This document shows, in pieces, positions 18,473 to 27,560 of a stretch of 64,000 nt of DNA. The DNA lies in assembly GCA_029961055.1 (NCBI GenBank), contig JASBVM010000039.1, forward strand, positions 1-64,000, given 5' to 3'. Position 1 is the stretch's first letter; each line of letters begins with the position of its first letter. This DNA comes from Bacillota bacterium. GTDB taxonomy: Bacteria > Bacillota > Sulfobacillia > JAIMAT01. The position numbers and the translations under genes were made by a program. The notes under the pieces were generated by a model. The model worked only from the letters and a program-made list of their open reading frames with translations, did no database searches and had not been told where the DNA came from.

Positions 18473-19372
18473 TCACCGGCGGGGGCGCTCGCGGCGCCCC
18501 CGTTCCAGTGCTGCGCGCCCCAGCTCCAGCTCCCGCTCGATCCGCTCCGGTTTGTACTCGTAGGCGAAGAGGAGGCCGTCGGCGTACCGGCCCGCCACCT
18601 CGACGGCGTGGGCGAGGCGCTTCTCCTCCACGTGCAGGGCGTAGAGCTCGACCAGGAGCGGCGCCCTCAGGACGTCCCGGAAGTCCCAGGCCAGCGTCTC
18701 CAGCCAGTAGGTGGTGGTGTACGCCAGGTCGTAGAGCGGCACCACGAAGGCGTCCACCAGCGGCGCCACCGCCGCCAGGTCGACGCCGAACCGCTCCCGC
18801 TGGTGCTCCGGCAGCGGGTCGGGGTAGAGGGTGAAGGTGAGGAGCGGTGCCTCGCCCGGCGCCGCGCGCCGGATCCGCTCCACCGCGCGGCGGGTGAAGT
18901 CGCTCAGGACCCCCGCCCGCCACTCCAGCCAGTCCAGCCCCGGCCGGTTGCGCCGCGCCCGGGCGTACTCCGCCTCGCAGTGCGGGCAGCGGCAGAACCC
19001 CTCGCGGGCGTAGTCGACGTCGTCCAGGCGGATGCCGGGGACGCCCGCCCGGGCCGCCTCCTCCAGGCGGTCCAGGAGGCGCGCCTGCACCTCCGGCCGC
19101 GAGGGACAGACGCTGTCCCAGTCGAAGAAGCTCGCCCCGCGCGCGGCGCGCAGCCCCTCGCCGTTGACCTGGACCCAGTCCGGATGCTCCGCCGCCAGCC
19201 GGTTGTCGCCGAAGCAGGAGATCATGGCGTGGGCGCCGGCCAGCGGCGGCTGTTCGAGCCCGCTCACGTCCTTCACTTCCAGGAAGGAGCCCGGGTACCG
19301 CTCGGCCAGCTTCCGATCCCGGGTGACCAGCGCCACCTCCGGCAGCTTCGCCCGCGCCGTCCCCCCGCTCAT
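18473..19372 (-). CDS. Putative glycoside-hydrolase-like TIM-barrel protein
   Basis: I cannot name a precise family for this 299-residue protein. The pattern is that of a (beta/alpha)8 hydrolase-like protein: HPDWVQVNGEG, then CPSRPEVQARLLDRLEEAAR, then GIRLDDVDYAREGFCRCPHC with an acidic pair after a strand and a Cys-x-Cys-x2-Cys group. Similar blocks occur in uncharacterised glycosyl-hydrolase-like proteins. Later strands include LLTFTLYPDPLP and AFVVPLYDLAYTTTYW. No signal peptide is seen, so it acts in the cytoplasm. Its ATG overlaps the creatininase stop by 4 bases, so the two are made together and may act in one pathway. Confidence 0.5.
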   Translation of the reverse strand: MSGGTARAKLPEVALVTRDRKLAERYPGSFLEVKDVSGLEQPPLAGAHAMISCFGDNRLAAEHPDWVQVNGEGLRAARGASFFDWDSVCPSRPEVQARLLDRLEEAARAGVPGIRLDDVDYAREGFCRCPHCEAEYARARRNRPGLDWLEWRAGVLSDFTRRAVERIRRAAPGEAPLLTFTLYPDPLPEHQRERFGVDLAAVAPLVDAFVVPLYDLAYTTTYWLETLAWDFRDVLRAPLLVELYALHVEEKRLAHAVEVAGRYADGLLFAYEYKPERIERELELGRAALERGRRERPRR

Positions 19373-20097
19373 CCCGTGGCCGCCTTCCAGGCGCGCAGCC
19401 GCTCGGCCAGGAGCCCGGAGACCACGCGGAGGATCTGCTCGCCCTTCTCCCGGGTGGCCAGGGTGGCGTCGCCCGACTGCGCCCAGCGGTACTCCTCCAG
19501 CGCGCCGCCCACCCGGTAGACGCGGACGCCCAGCGGCTGCTCGGGCCAGTGGACGTGCGCCCGGCTCATGTCGACGCGACGCTCGTCGATCGCCAGGAGG
19601 ACGGAGGTCTCGTCCTCGCCCGCGTGCCCCTGCCCCTGGCAGATGCGCCGGATCTCGGGGGCGAAGTCCAGCCACCAGGACCAGATCGCCACCTCGGCGC
19701 CGTGCTCCGCGATCGCCTCGGCCGCCCCCCGGAGCGCCCCGGTGTTGCCGCCGTGGCCGTTGAAGACGGCCAGCCGGCGGACCCCGCTCTCGGCGATGGA
19801 GGCACCCACCGCCGCCACGTAGGCACGGAAGACGTCGTCCGGCACGTTGACCGTCCCCGGGTAGACCGAGAGGTCCCAGGAGTGGCCGTACGGGATGGGC
19901 GGGTAGACCATCACCCGGTCCTCCAGCAGCTCCGCCACCCGCCGGGCCAGCTCGACCGGCGCCAGGATGTCGGAGCCCAGGGGCAGGTGCTCACCGTGCG
20001 CCTCCAGCGAGCCCACCGGCAGAATCGCCAGGTCGGTGCTGCGGACCGCCTCGCGGAAGGCGGCCATCGTCGTCCAGAGCGTCTCGATCCTCGCCAC
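19369..20097 (-). CDS. Creatininase-family amidohydrolase
   Basis: The 242-residue protein has the metal-binding pattern of the creatininase family: GSLEAHGEHLPLGSD (Glu, His, Asp), VFNGHGGN (His) and AGEDETS (Glu). The family includes creatinine hydrolases, FAPy/formamide hydrolases and the mycofactocin peptidase MftE, so the substrate is open. The start is taken at the GTG (VARIETLW) at 20097, because longer readings add only Arg-rich sequence. It is translationally coupled to the TIM-barrel gene downstream and follows dCMP deaminase by 138 bases on the same strand. Confidence 0.85.
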   Translation of the reverse strand: MARIETLWTTMAAFREAVRSTDLAILPVGSLEAHGEHLPLGSDILAPVELARRVAELLEDRVMVYPPIPYGHSWDLSVYPGTVNVPDDVFRAYVAAVGASIAESGVRRLAVFNGHGGNTGALRGAAEAIAEHGAEVAIWSWWLDFAPEIRRICQGQGHAGEDETSVLLAIDERRVDMSRAHVHWPEQPLGVRVYRVGGALEEYRWAQSGDATLATREKGEQILRVVSGLLAERLRAWKAATG

Positions 20098-20235
20098 CCC
20101 CTCGCATGCCTTTTTCGGCCGTGATCGGTGACTGGAACCACGGTCTCGGAACCGGCGCCATGACTCCACTTCGCGGCCTCGCCGCTCCCCGCCCTCCCGA
20201 TCCCGGCCGCCACCCGGGTGGAACCCGCGCACCGC

Positions 20236-20676
20236 CTAGGCGGCGCCCCCCTCCCCGCCCTCCTGCCGGAGCAGCACGCCTGCCGCACGGAAGAGCTCCT
20301 CCACGTCCGCCCGGTCGTCGGCGTACGGGCGGCGGTAGACCACCTCGCGCACGCCGGCGTTGATCAGCGCCTTGGCGCACTCCACGCAGGGCGTGTGGGT
20401 GCAGTAGAGCGTCGCGCCGTCGGCCGCCACCCCGAAGCGCGCGCACTGCAGGAGCGCGTTCAGCTCGGCGTGGACCGCGCGCGTGCAATGCTCCCCGTAG
20501 AGGAGGCAGCCCACCTCCGTGCAGTGGGGGAGACCCCGCGGCGCGCCGTTGTACCCGGTGGCCAGGATCCGCCGCTCGCGCACCAGCACCGCGCCCACGT
20601 GCTGCCGGTCGCACGTCGCCCTCTCCGCCACCAGCTCCGCCACGCTCAAGAAGTACTCGTCCCAGCCGGGCCTCAG
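20236..20676 (-). CDS. dCMP deaminase (ComEB-like)
   Basis: This zinc enzyme deaminates dCMP to dUMP, a precursor of dTMP. The 146 residues contain HAELNALLQC (His ligand and catalytic Glu) and TPCVECAKALI (the two Cys ligands), plus GAVLVRERRILATGYNGAPRG typical of dCMP deaminases; the CTEVGC and EHC residues could bind a second zinc. The family normally begins MRPxWDEYF, and here RPGWDEYFLSVAELV follows a CTG at 20676 with GGGAGG 9 bases upstream. The first ATG/GTG/TTG start would cut this block, so CTG is the likely start. B. subtilis ComEB belongs to this family. Confidence 0.9.
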   Translation of the reverse strand: MRPGWDEYFLSVAELVAERATCDRQHVGAVLVRERRILATGYNGAPRGLPHCTEVGCLLYGEHCTRAVHAELNALLQCARFGVAADGATLYCTHTPCVECAKALINAGVREVVYRRPYADDRADVEELFRAAGVLLRQEGGEGGAA

Positions 20677-20827
20677 CCGTCCCGCCTCCCTTCACCCGAT
20701 ACGGCGCCGCCGTCCCAACCCCTGGTCACGGGCCTGTCGCCACCCCCGGCCACCGCGGGGACCGTCCCCGCCCGGGCAGGAAGCGCTCCGGCCGGTCCGA
20801 AGGCTATGGGGAGGGGGTGGGGACGCC

Positions 20828-23098
20828 TTGACGTCGCCTGGCAGACCGCTCCCCCCGCGCGAAGGGTCATGGCCGGGCCGGCGGGGGTCGGGGTGGGTCG
20901 CCCCCTTCCTCCTGGCGGCACTGCTCCTCGCCCCCTGGTCCGGCATGCCGGGGCGCGTCCAGGCGGCCCGGACCGCGGCGGCCTCCCCGGCCGCCCAGGC
21001 GGCAGAGGCTGCTCAGGCCGCGCAGGCCGCTCCGTCGCCCGGCGCCGCGGCCGCCCTGGCGCTCGCCCGCATCAACGTCTACCGGGGGCTGGCGGGCCTT
21101 CCGCCCCTCCGGCTCGATCCGGAGCTGGGGCGCGCCGCCCAGGCGCACGCCGACTACTTCCTGCAGAATCTGGCCGACTTCCGGCAGATCACCCTGGCCG
21201 TCCACCGGGAGGAGCCGGGGCGGCCGGGGTTCACCGGCGTCGAGCCCTGGGACCGGGCGGCGGCGCAGGGTTACCCCTCGCGGTCGAGCATCGGCGAGGA
21301 CATGGCCTTCGGCACCGGGGTCCTGGAGGGGGTGGACGGGCTGATGGCAACCGTCTACCACCGCTTCCTCCTGCTCGACCCGTACGCCGCCGACGCCGGG
21401 GTGGGGCTGGCCGGCCGGCGCGGCGAGGCGGCCGCGCTGCCGGTGCTGGACCTGGAGACCGGCCGCCGGGGCGACTGGCCCCGGCTGGACCCGGCCACCG
21501 CGGTCCTGTATCCGGCGGACGGGCAGTCCGGCGTCCCGGTCGCCTTCGACGGGGAGGTGCCCGACCCGCTGGCCGCCTTCGGCGCCCGACCGCCGACCGG
21601 CTACCCGATCACGGTCCAGTTCCCCAGCCTGCTGCTCTCGAGCCTTGAGCTGCGGAGCGCCTCGCTGGTCGACCTCGGCAGCGGCGCCGCCGTCCCCTTC
21701 TGGGCGCTGACGCCGGCCGAGGCCGCCTCGGCCGGGCAGAAGGAAGAGCTGGGCCAGGCGGTCGCCCTCCTGCCCAAGGCGCCCCTCCGGCCGGGCGTGC
21801 GCTACCAGGTGGCGCTGGACCTGGTTCTCCGCGACGTCTCCGGCAGGGAGGTCCGCCTCCACCGCACCTGGAGCTTCACCACCCAGGCCCGGGCCTACCC
21901 GGCGCTCTCCCGCGTGGACGCCCGCTGGTCGCTGGACGGGCGGGGGCGCGTCGGGCGCGTCGAGCTCTCGCTCCCCGCAGGCATCCCGGGGAGCGCGGTG
22001 CGCGCCTTCCTGGCGGGGCTGCCGGTGGCGCGGGAGGCGGCCGGCGGCTCCACCTGCGCCTTCCGGGCGCCGGCCGGCGTGACGGCCGGGCCGGCCGATC
22101 TCCTGGTCGAGCTGGACGACGGGCAGGGGCTCGTCTGGCCGGACTTCCTGGGAGCGGGCGAGCCGGTGGCGCCGGCGGCGGGGACTCCCCCGGTCCGCGC
22201 CGCGCTCAGCGTCGACGGGCGCCCGGCGGGGAGCGCCCAGCGGCTGGCAGGCGGGCTCCTCCGCCTGCCCCTGGACGTGGTGGCGGCCTTCGGCGGCTGG
22301 CGCCTGCGGGCGCTGCCCGGCACGGGGGAACGGTGGTTGGAGCCCTCCCAGGGGGGTGCCGGTTACCTGGCCGTCGCCGGCCGTGCCCTCCTCTGGCCGG
22401 TCGGGCGGGCCGTCCTGCCCGAGCCGCTGCCGGCGCCGGTGGTCGGCGAAGGCGAGACCGTCTGGATGCCGCTCCAGCCGGGGAGCGCGCCGGCGCGGGA
22501 GCTGCTGGGGCCGTCGGCGCGGCTGGTGGTGCGGGGCGACGGGAGCGTGGCGCTGAACCACCTCCTCTACGACACCCGCTCCCATTGGGCGGGGCCGCTG
22601 ATCGAGGAGCTGGCCCGCCGGGGGGTCGTCGCCGGCTACCCGGACGGCTCCTTCCGGCCCGATCGGCCCGTCAGCCGCGGGGAGGCGCTGGCGCTCCTCG
22701 TCCGGGCGCTGGGCCTGAAGCCGGTCCCCCACCCGGGTGAGAGCTGGGTGGCGCAGGCGGGCTTCCTGGGCGCCGCGCTCCAGGAAGGGCTGCTCACCGC
22801 GCGCGACGCCGCCGCCTTCGAACCGTCCGCGCCGCTCGACCGGCTCCAGCTGGCCGTCTGGCTGGCGCGCACGCGGGCGCTGGCCCGCTGGCGGCCGGCA
22901 CCGGCCACCGCCCTCCCCTACGCGGACCTGGCAGGGCTGAGCGCGGAGGAGCGCCAGGCCGTCGCCGTCGTCCGGGCAGCGGGCGTCATGTTGGGGGAGC
23001 CCGGCGCCCCGGCGCCCCGCTTCGCCCCCGCGCGTCCGCTCAGCCGGGCCGAGGCGGCCGCGGTGGCCTCCCGCCTGCCCGCGCCGGCGGGGCATTGA
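20828..23098 (+). CDS. CAP-domain surface protein with SLH repeats
   Basis: A 756-residue exported protein. A TTG start at 20828 follows a G-rich ribosome binding site and gives a signal peptide (about residues 18-46, VAPFLLAALLLAPWSG). Residues about 70-225 form a CAP/SCP domain (LARINVYRGLAGLPPLRLDP, AQAHADYFLQN, SSIGEDMAFGT). An Ig-like region ends in HRTWSFTTQ (about residue 356). A region resembling copper-amine-oxidase N-domains follows (about 455-560). At least two SLH repeats come last (GVVAGYPDGSFRPDRPVSRG and RFAPARPLSRAEAAAVASRL), which bind secondary cell-wall polymers. CAP domains in spore-formers occur in envelope and spore proteins. It converges with hemY, leaving 4 bases. Confidence 0.85.
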   Translation: MTSPGRPLPPREGSWPGRRGSGWVAPFLLAALLLAPWSGMPGRVQAARTAAASPAAQAAEAAQAAQAAPSPGAAAALALARINVYRGLAGLPPLRLDPELGRAAQAHADYFLQNLADFRQITLAVHREEPGRPGFTGVEPWDRAAAQGYPSRSSIGEDMAFGTGVLEGVDGLMATVYHRFLLLDPYAADAGVGLAGRRGEAAALPVLDLETGRRGDWPRLDPATAVLYPADGQSGVPVAFDGEVPDPLAAFGARPPTGYPITVQFPSLLLSSLELRSASLVDLGSGAAVPFWALTPAEAASAGQKEELGQAVALLPKAPLRPGVRYQVALDLVLRDVSGREVRLHRTWSFTTQARAYPALSRVDARWSLDGRGRVGRVELSLPAGIPGSAVRAFLAGLPVAREAAGGSTCAFRAPAGVTAGPADLLVELDDGQGLVWPDFLGAGEPVAPAAGTPPVRAALSVDGRPAGSAQRLAGGLLRLPLDVVAAFGGWRLRALPGTGERWLEPSQGGAGYLAVAGRALLWPVGRAVLPEPLPAPVVGEGETVWMPLQPGSAPARELLGPSARLVVRGDGSVALNHLLYDTRSHWAGPLIEELARRGVVAGYPDGSFRPDRPVSRGEALALLVRALGLKPVPHPGESWVAQAGFLGAALQEGLLTARDAAAFEPSAPLDRLQLAVWLARTRALARWRPAPATALPYADLAGLSAEERQAVAVVRAAGVMLGEPGAPAPRFAPARPLSRAEAAAVASRLPAPAGH

Positions 23099-23102
23099 CC
23101 GG

Positions 23103-24662
23103 TCAGGCGGGCCGGCGGACGGCCCCCGACAGCTCCTCGGCCACCCGGCGTGCGGCCGAGATCCCGCTGGCGATGCAGTCGGGCAGGCCGATGCCGCGGT
23201 AGCTGGCGCCGGCCAGGGCGAGCGCCGGCCAGGAGGCGAGCCGCTCCTCGATGGCGGCGACGCGCTCCAGGTGGCCCAGGGTGTAGGCGGGGAGCCCCTG
23301 GGGCCAGGCGGCGGCACGGACCAGGACCGGCTCGGCGCGGAGCCCGATCATCGCCTCCAGCTCCTGCCGCGTCGCCGCCACCATCTCCGCCTCGGGGCGG
23401 AGCGCCATCTCGGGGTTGGCCGCGCCGCCCAGGAAGGCGCGCAGGAGGATCGTCCCGGCCGGGGCACGCCCCCGGAACTTGTTGGAGCTGTAGGTGACCC
23501 CGTTGATCCGCCGGCGCTCCACCGCGGGCACGAGGAAGCCGCTCCCGCGGAGCGGCACCCGGAGCTCCTCCAGGCGGTACGCGAGGTTGACCACGGCCAG
23601 GGGGACGCTCTCGATCCGCCCGGCCACGGCCGCCAGCCGGGGGTCGAGGTCGCCCAGCAGCCGCGCCACCGCCCCCGCGGGGGTGGCCACCACCACGCCG
23701 TCCGCCTCCAGCGCCTCCCCGCCGGCCAGCCGGAGCCGATACCGGCGCCGGCCGCCACCGGCCCGGTCGGCGGCGCCCGCCGCCTCGACGGCCTCCACCC
23801 GCTCCACCGGCGCGCCCGTCCGGAGGGGGACACCGGCGGCGCTCAGCGCCGCCACCATGGCGTCGGTCAACGTCTCCATGCCCTCGTCGAAGCTGACGAA
23901 GAAGCTCTTCGGGACGGTGACCTCCCTGGCTCCGGCTGCCGCGCCACCGCCACCCTCCCTCGCCGCCGCGGCGGGGGAGGCGGCCGGGATGGCGGGGGCA
24001 GCCGGCCGCCGCGCCCTGCGGCGCCGCGCCCAGGCCGCCCGCAGGACGCTGCCCGACTCCCGCTCCATCTCGGCGAGGCGGGGGAAGGTGGCGCGGAGGC
24101 TCATGGTCCGGGGCGGCGCCCCGTGGATGCCGGCGATCAGCGGCTCCGCCAGCCGATCCAGCACCTCGCGGCCGAAGCGCCGGCAGACGAACGCCTCCAG
24201 GCTCTCGTCGGCATCGTCCCGGCGCGGCGGGAGGACGAGGTCGGCCAGCGCGCGCAGCTTCCCCGGACCGGAGATCAGCCGGGTGGCCAGGAGGGCGCGG
24301 AGGTCCGTGGGCACCATCACGTCGAGGCCGGCGGGGATCGGCTCCAGCCGCCCCCGCGACCAGATGGTGGAGCTCTGCCCCGGCTCGGTGGGGATCATCC
24401 GCTCCGCGATCCCCACCCGGCGCGCCATCTCCACCACGGCCGGCCGGTAGGTGATGAACGAATCCGGCCCGTACTCGAGGAGGAAGCCGTCCACCCGCTC
24501 GCTCCGCACCTTGCCGCCCAGGCGGCCGCTCCCCTCCAGCAGGAGCACCTCCAGGCCGCGGTCGCGGAGTTCCAGGGCGGCACTGAGCCCGGCGACGCCG
24601 CCGCCCACCACCGCCACCCGGGGCCGGTCCGGGCGCCGGCTCCCCAGCGGCTCCTCGCTCAT
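23103..24662 (-). CDS. hemY: Coproporphyrinogen III/protoporphyrinogen oxidase HemY
   Basis: This FAD oxidase oxidises the porphyrinogen ring in haem synthesis. In Bacillota the HemY of hemEHY operons normally acts on coproporphyrinogen III (also called CgoX). The 519 residues begin with the dinucleotide fold VAVVGGGVAGLSAALELRDRG and the following E-G-x-x-R/G block, and contain FVCRRFGREVLDRLAEPLIAGIHG and the C-terminal FAD segment ALAGASYRGIGLPDCI. A Gly/Ala-rich insertion near 215-245 is unusual and probably a surface loop. Its ATG overlaps the hemH stop (ATGA), so it is the last gene of hemE-hemH-hemY. Confidence 0.93.
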   Translation of the reverse strand: MSEEPLGSRRPDRPRVAVVGGGVAGLSAALELRDRGLEVLLLEGSGRLGGKVRSERVDGFLLEYGPDSFITYRPAVVEMARRVGIAERMIPTEPGQSSTIWSRGRLEPIPAGLDVMVPTDLRALLATRLISGPGKLRALADLVLPPRRDDADESLEAFVCRRFGREVLDRLAEPLIAGIHGAPPRTMSLRATFPRLAEMERESGSVLRAAWARRRRARRPAAPAIPAASPAAAAREGGGGAAAGAREVTVPKSFFVSFDEGMETLTDAMVAALSAAGVPLRTGAPVERVEAVEAAGAADRAGGGRRRYRLRLAGGEALEADGVVVATPAGAVARLLGDLDPRLAAVAGRIESVPLAVVNLAYRLEELRVPLRGSGFLVPAVERRRINGVTYSSNKFRGRAPAGTILLRAFLGGAANPEMALRPEAEMVAATRQELEAMIGLRAEPVLVRAAAWPQGLPAYTLGHLERVAAIEERLASWPALALAGASYRGIGLPDCIASGISAARRVAEELSGAVRRPA

Positions 24663-25624
24663 CCTCGCTTCCTCTCGCTTTCCGAGGCGGCCCCGACCGC
24701 CACCTCGGCGAGGAGGCGGATCAGGCGGGGGGAGTCGTTGAGGCAGGGGACGCGGTGGAAGGCGAGCCCCAGCTCCCGGGCCCGCTCGCGATGGAGCACG
24801 TCATTGTCGTAGAGCGTCTCCAGGTGGTCGGCCAGGAAGCCGATGGGGTGGACCACCACCCGGCGGTGGCCCTGGATCCGGAGTTCCTCCAGCACCTGGA
24901 GCACGTCCGGCTCCAGCCAGGGCTCCCGGCTCGCCTGCCCGCGGCTCTGGAAGCCCAGTCGCCAGTTGAGCGGGCCCAGCAGGAGGTTGATGCCGCGGAC
25001 GGTCGCCTCCAGCTGCCGCACGTACGGGTCGCCCGCCTCCACCATGGAGCGCGGCAGGCTGTGGGCGCTGAAGACGACCGGCACGCCGTCCCGCTCCCCT
25101 TCCGGCACCTCCTCCAGCGTGGCCGCCAGCCGCTCCGCCAGGGCGCCCAGGTAGAGCGGATGCCGGTGCCATGGTTCCACCCGCCGCGCCTCCATGGCCA
25201 GGCCGAGCCGGTCGATCGCCTCCAGGGCGGCGCGCTCGTACTCGTCGATGCTGACCGCCGAGCGGTAGGGCGTCAGGCTGAGCAGGACGAGGCGCCGGAC
25301 GCCCGCCTCCGCCAGGCGGCGGAGCCCTTCCTCGATCGAGGGGTCGGCGTAGGCCATGCCCACCTCCACCGGCCAGCCGGGTCCGCGCCGCCGGAGCTCC
25401 GCCTCGAGGAGCTCCCGCTGGCGGCGGGTGACCGCCGGCAGGGGCGAGCCGCCGAAGCGCCGGTAGCGCTCGGTCACCTCCGCCTCCAGCGCCGGCGGCG
25501 GCTCCCGGCGGAGCAGCCTGCGCAGGAAGGCGGGCACCTCCTCCGGCCTCTCCGGACCCCCGAAGCCCAGCAAGAGGACGCCCCAGCGCGTTTCCCGGGG
25601 AGCGTCTCCGCCCCGCTCGCTCAT
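24659..25624 (-). CDS. hemH: Ferrochelatase (coproporphyrin-type)
   Basis: HemH inserts iron into the porphyrin. With a Bacillus-type operon the likely product is coproheme (also called CpfC). The 321 residues show VLLLGFGGPERPEEVPAFL, YRRFGGSPLPAVTRRQ, VVFSAHSLPRSMVEAGDPY with the iron-site His, and VHPIGFLADHLETLYDND with the second active-site region (Glu). The start at 25624 overlaps the hemE stop in an ATGA junction; an ATG two codons upstream (25630) is also possible because GGGAGG is close to both. The protein is soluble. Confidence 0.95.
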   Translation of the reverse strand: MSERGGDAPRETRWGVLLLGFGGPERPEEVPAFLRRLLRREPPPALEAEVTERYRRFGGSPLPAVTRRQRELLEAELRRRGPGWPVEVGMAYADPSIEEGLRRLAEAGVRRLVLLSLTPYRSAVSIDEYERAALEAIDRLGLAMEARRVEPWHRHPLYLGALAERLAATLEEVPEGERDGVPVVFSAHSLPRSMVEAGDPYVRQLEATVRGINLLLGPLNWRLGFQSRGQASREPWLEPDVLQVLEELRIQGHRRVVVHPIGFLADHLETLYDNDVLHRERARELGLAFHRVPCLNDSPRLIRLLAEVAVGAASESERKRG

Positions 25625-26739
25625 CTCCATCCCGCCTCCCCCGCCTCCCGCCGGCCCAGCCGGTGGACCGCCTCCACCAGCCAGGCCACGTGCTCGGGCG
25701 GCGTCGCCGGGTCGACGCCGTGCCCCAGGTTGAAGACGTGGCCGCGCGGGCCCGCCGCCCGGAGGATGGCGGCCACGCGCGCCTCCAGCACCTCCCGCGG
25801 CGCCTCGGCCAGGAGGAGCGGGTCCAGGTTGCCCTGGACCGGCCGCGCCGGGCCCAGCCGGCGCCGCGCCCAGTCCAGCTCCAGCCGCCAGTCGAGGCCG
25901 ATCACGTCGCCCCCCGCCTCCGCGGCCAGGTCGAGCAGCCCCGCGCTGGGCGTGAGGAAGTGGATGAGCGGCACCCTCTCCCCCTCCGGCGTCCGCATCT
26001 GCGCCACCGCATCGGCGATCCGGCGCGTCCACGGGAGGACGGCCTGCCGGTAGTCCTCCGGCGCCAGCGTCCCCGCCCAGGAGTCGAAGAGCTGGAGCGC
26101 CTGCGCACCCGCCTCCACCTGGGCCGCCAGGTAGTCGACGGTGACCGCGGTCAGCCGGTCCATCAGCACCGCCCAGAGCTCGGGCTCCTGCCAGAGGAGC
26201 GCCTTGGTCCGCCGGAAGTCGCGGGAGCCGCCGCCCTCCACCGCATAGCTGGCCAGGGTGAAGGGGCCGCCGGCGAAGCCGATCAGGGGGACCGGTCCCC
26301 CCTCCGCCTCGCTCCGCCCCGCCAGCGCCGCACGGACGGTCCGCGCCGCCTCCAGCACGTAGGCGAGCGCCTCCCGCGCCGGCGGCGCGCCCAGGCGCTC
26401 CACGTCCCGCCGTTCCCGGACCGGGCGGTCGAGGAGCGGTCCCTTGCCCGGCTCGTAGCGGAGGCCGAGCCCCATCGCCTCGAGGGGAAGCAGGATGTCG
26501 GCGAAGAGGATGGCGGCGTCGAGCGGGAAGCGCCGGAGCGGCTGGAGCGTCACCTCCGCCGCCAGCTCGGGCGTCTTCACCAGGGTGAGGAAGCCGTGCC
26601 TCTCCTGGAGCGCCCGGTACTCGGGGAGGTAGCGGCCCGCCTGGCGCATCAGCCAGATCGGCGTCGTCTCCACCGGCTCGCCCCGGCAGGCGCGAAGGAG
26701 GCGAGAGACGCCCGTCCGTGATCGCTCCGTCCCCCTCAC
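25621..26739 (-). CDS. hemE: Uroporphyrinogen decarboxylase
   Basis: HemE removes four carboxyl groups from uroporphyrinogen III to give coproporphyrinogen III. The 372 residues contain the signature PIWLMRQAGRYLPEYRALQE near residue 27, the active-site Asp region FADILLPLEAMG, GFAGGPFTLASYAVEG, the SWAGTLAPEDYRQ block and GLDWRLELDWA. The GTG at 26739 lies inside a purine-rich GAGGTGAGGAGG stretch. It is the first gene of a three-gene overlapping operon, hemE-hemH-hemY. The 158 bases upstream separate it from a divergent esterase gene. Confidence 0.95.
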   Translation of the reverse strand: MRGTERSRTGVSRLLRACRGEPVETTPIWLMRQAGRYLPEYRALQERHGFLTLVKTPELAAEVTLQPLRRFPLDAAILFADILLPLEAMGLGLRYEPGKGPLLDRPVRERRDVERLGAPPAREALAYVLEAARTVRAALAGRSEAEGGPVPLIGFAGGPFTLASYAVEGGGSRDFRRTKALLWQEPELWAVLMDRLTAVTVDYLAAQVEAGAQALQLFDSWAGTLAPEDYRQAVLPWTRRIADAVAQMRTPEGERVPLIHFLTPSAGLLDLAAEAGGDVIGLDWRLELDWARRRLGPARPVQGNLDPLLLAEAPREVLEARVAAILRAAGPRGHVFNLGHGVDPATPPEHVAWLVEAVHRLGRREAGEAGWR

Positions 26740-26897
26740 CTCCTCCTCACCTCTGCGCGCGTCGAAAATCCGCGCAACATCCTACCACCGGCCGGGAGGC
26801 TCCGGGTCGAGCGCGCGGCGTATCATGGAGGCGACGTCGGAAGGCGGCGGGCCGTGGACTCACCGCAGGTGAGCGGCCTGCCGGAAAGGGTGCGACG

Positions 26898-27560
26898 ATG
26901 GCGGTGGAACAGCTCTTCTGGCGCGCCAGCGAGCCGCCTTCCCCCGGCGACCGCAGCCCGCTCCTGCTTCTCTTCCACGGCTACGGGAGCAACGAGGGGG
27001 ATCTGCTGGCGCTGGCGCCGCTGTTGCCCGGCTTTCGCCTCGTCTCCGCCCGCGGCCCCCTGGAGCTGGGCCCGGGCGCCTACGCCTGGTTCGACCTCGG
27101 GGGTCCGACGCTGGAGATCGACCCGGGCAGCTTCCTGGAGAGCCTGCAGCGGGCGGAGGCGCTGCTCGACGACCTCTCCGCCCGCTATGCCTGCGAACCG
27201 CACCGCCTGGTGGTGGGCGGCTTCAGCCAGGGCGCCATGCTGGCGGCGGCACTCGCCTTGCGGCAGCCCGCCCGGGTGGGCGCGCTCCTGATGATGAGCG
27301 GCCGGCTGCCACCCGAGAGCCTCGTCCGGCCCGCCGACGCCGGCGGTACCGGCCGGCCCCTGGCCGGCCTGGAGGCGATGATCACGCACGGGCGTGCCGA
27401 CCCGCTCATCCCGCCCGCCGACGCCGAGGCGGCGCGCGACCGGCTGCAGGCGCTGGGCGCGCACGTGACGCTCCGGCTGTACGAGATGGGCCACCAGCTG
27501 AGCGGGGAGGCGGCCGAGGCGGTGAGCGCCTGGCTCAGGACGCTCCGGGAGATGGCCTGA
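26898..27560 (+). CDS. Phospholipase/carboxylesterase-family alpha/beta hydrolase
   Basis: A 220-residue cytosolic serine hydrolase of the carboxylesterase/thioesterase type. The triad is visible: nucleophile Ser in VVGGFSQGAML, Asp in ITHGRADPLIP and His in YEMGHQLSGEA. The oxyanion segment is LLLFHGYGSNEGDLL. Length matches the family (about 200-225). The ATG at 26898 has GGAAAGGG 7 bases upstream. It runs convergently into the next hydrolase gene and overlaps its 3' end by 26 bases, so the two could interfere at the RNA level. Confidence 0.88.
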   Translation: MAVEQLFWRASEPPSPGDRSPLLLLFHGYGSNEGDLLALAPLLPGFRLVSARGPLELGPGAYAWFDLGGPTLEIDPGSFLESLQRAEALLDDLSARYACEPHRLVVGGFSQGAMLAAALALRQPARVGALLMMSGRLPPESLVRPADAGGTGRPLAGLEAMITHGRADPLIPPADAEAARDRLQALGAHVTLRLYEMGHQLSGEAAEAVSAWLRTLREMA

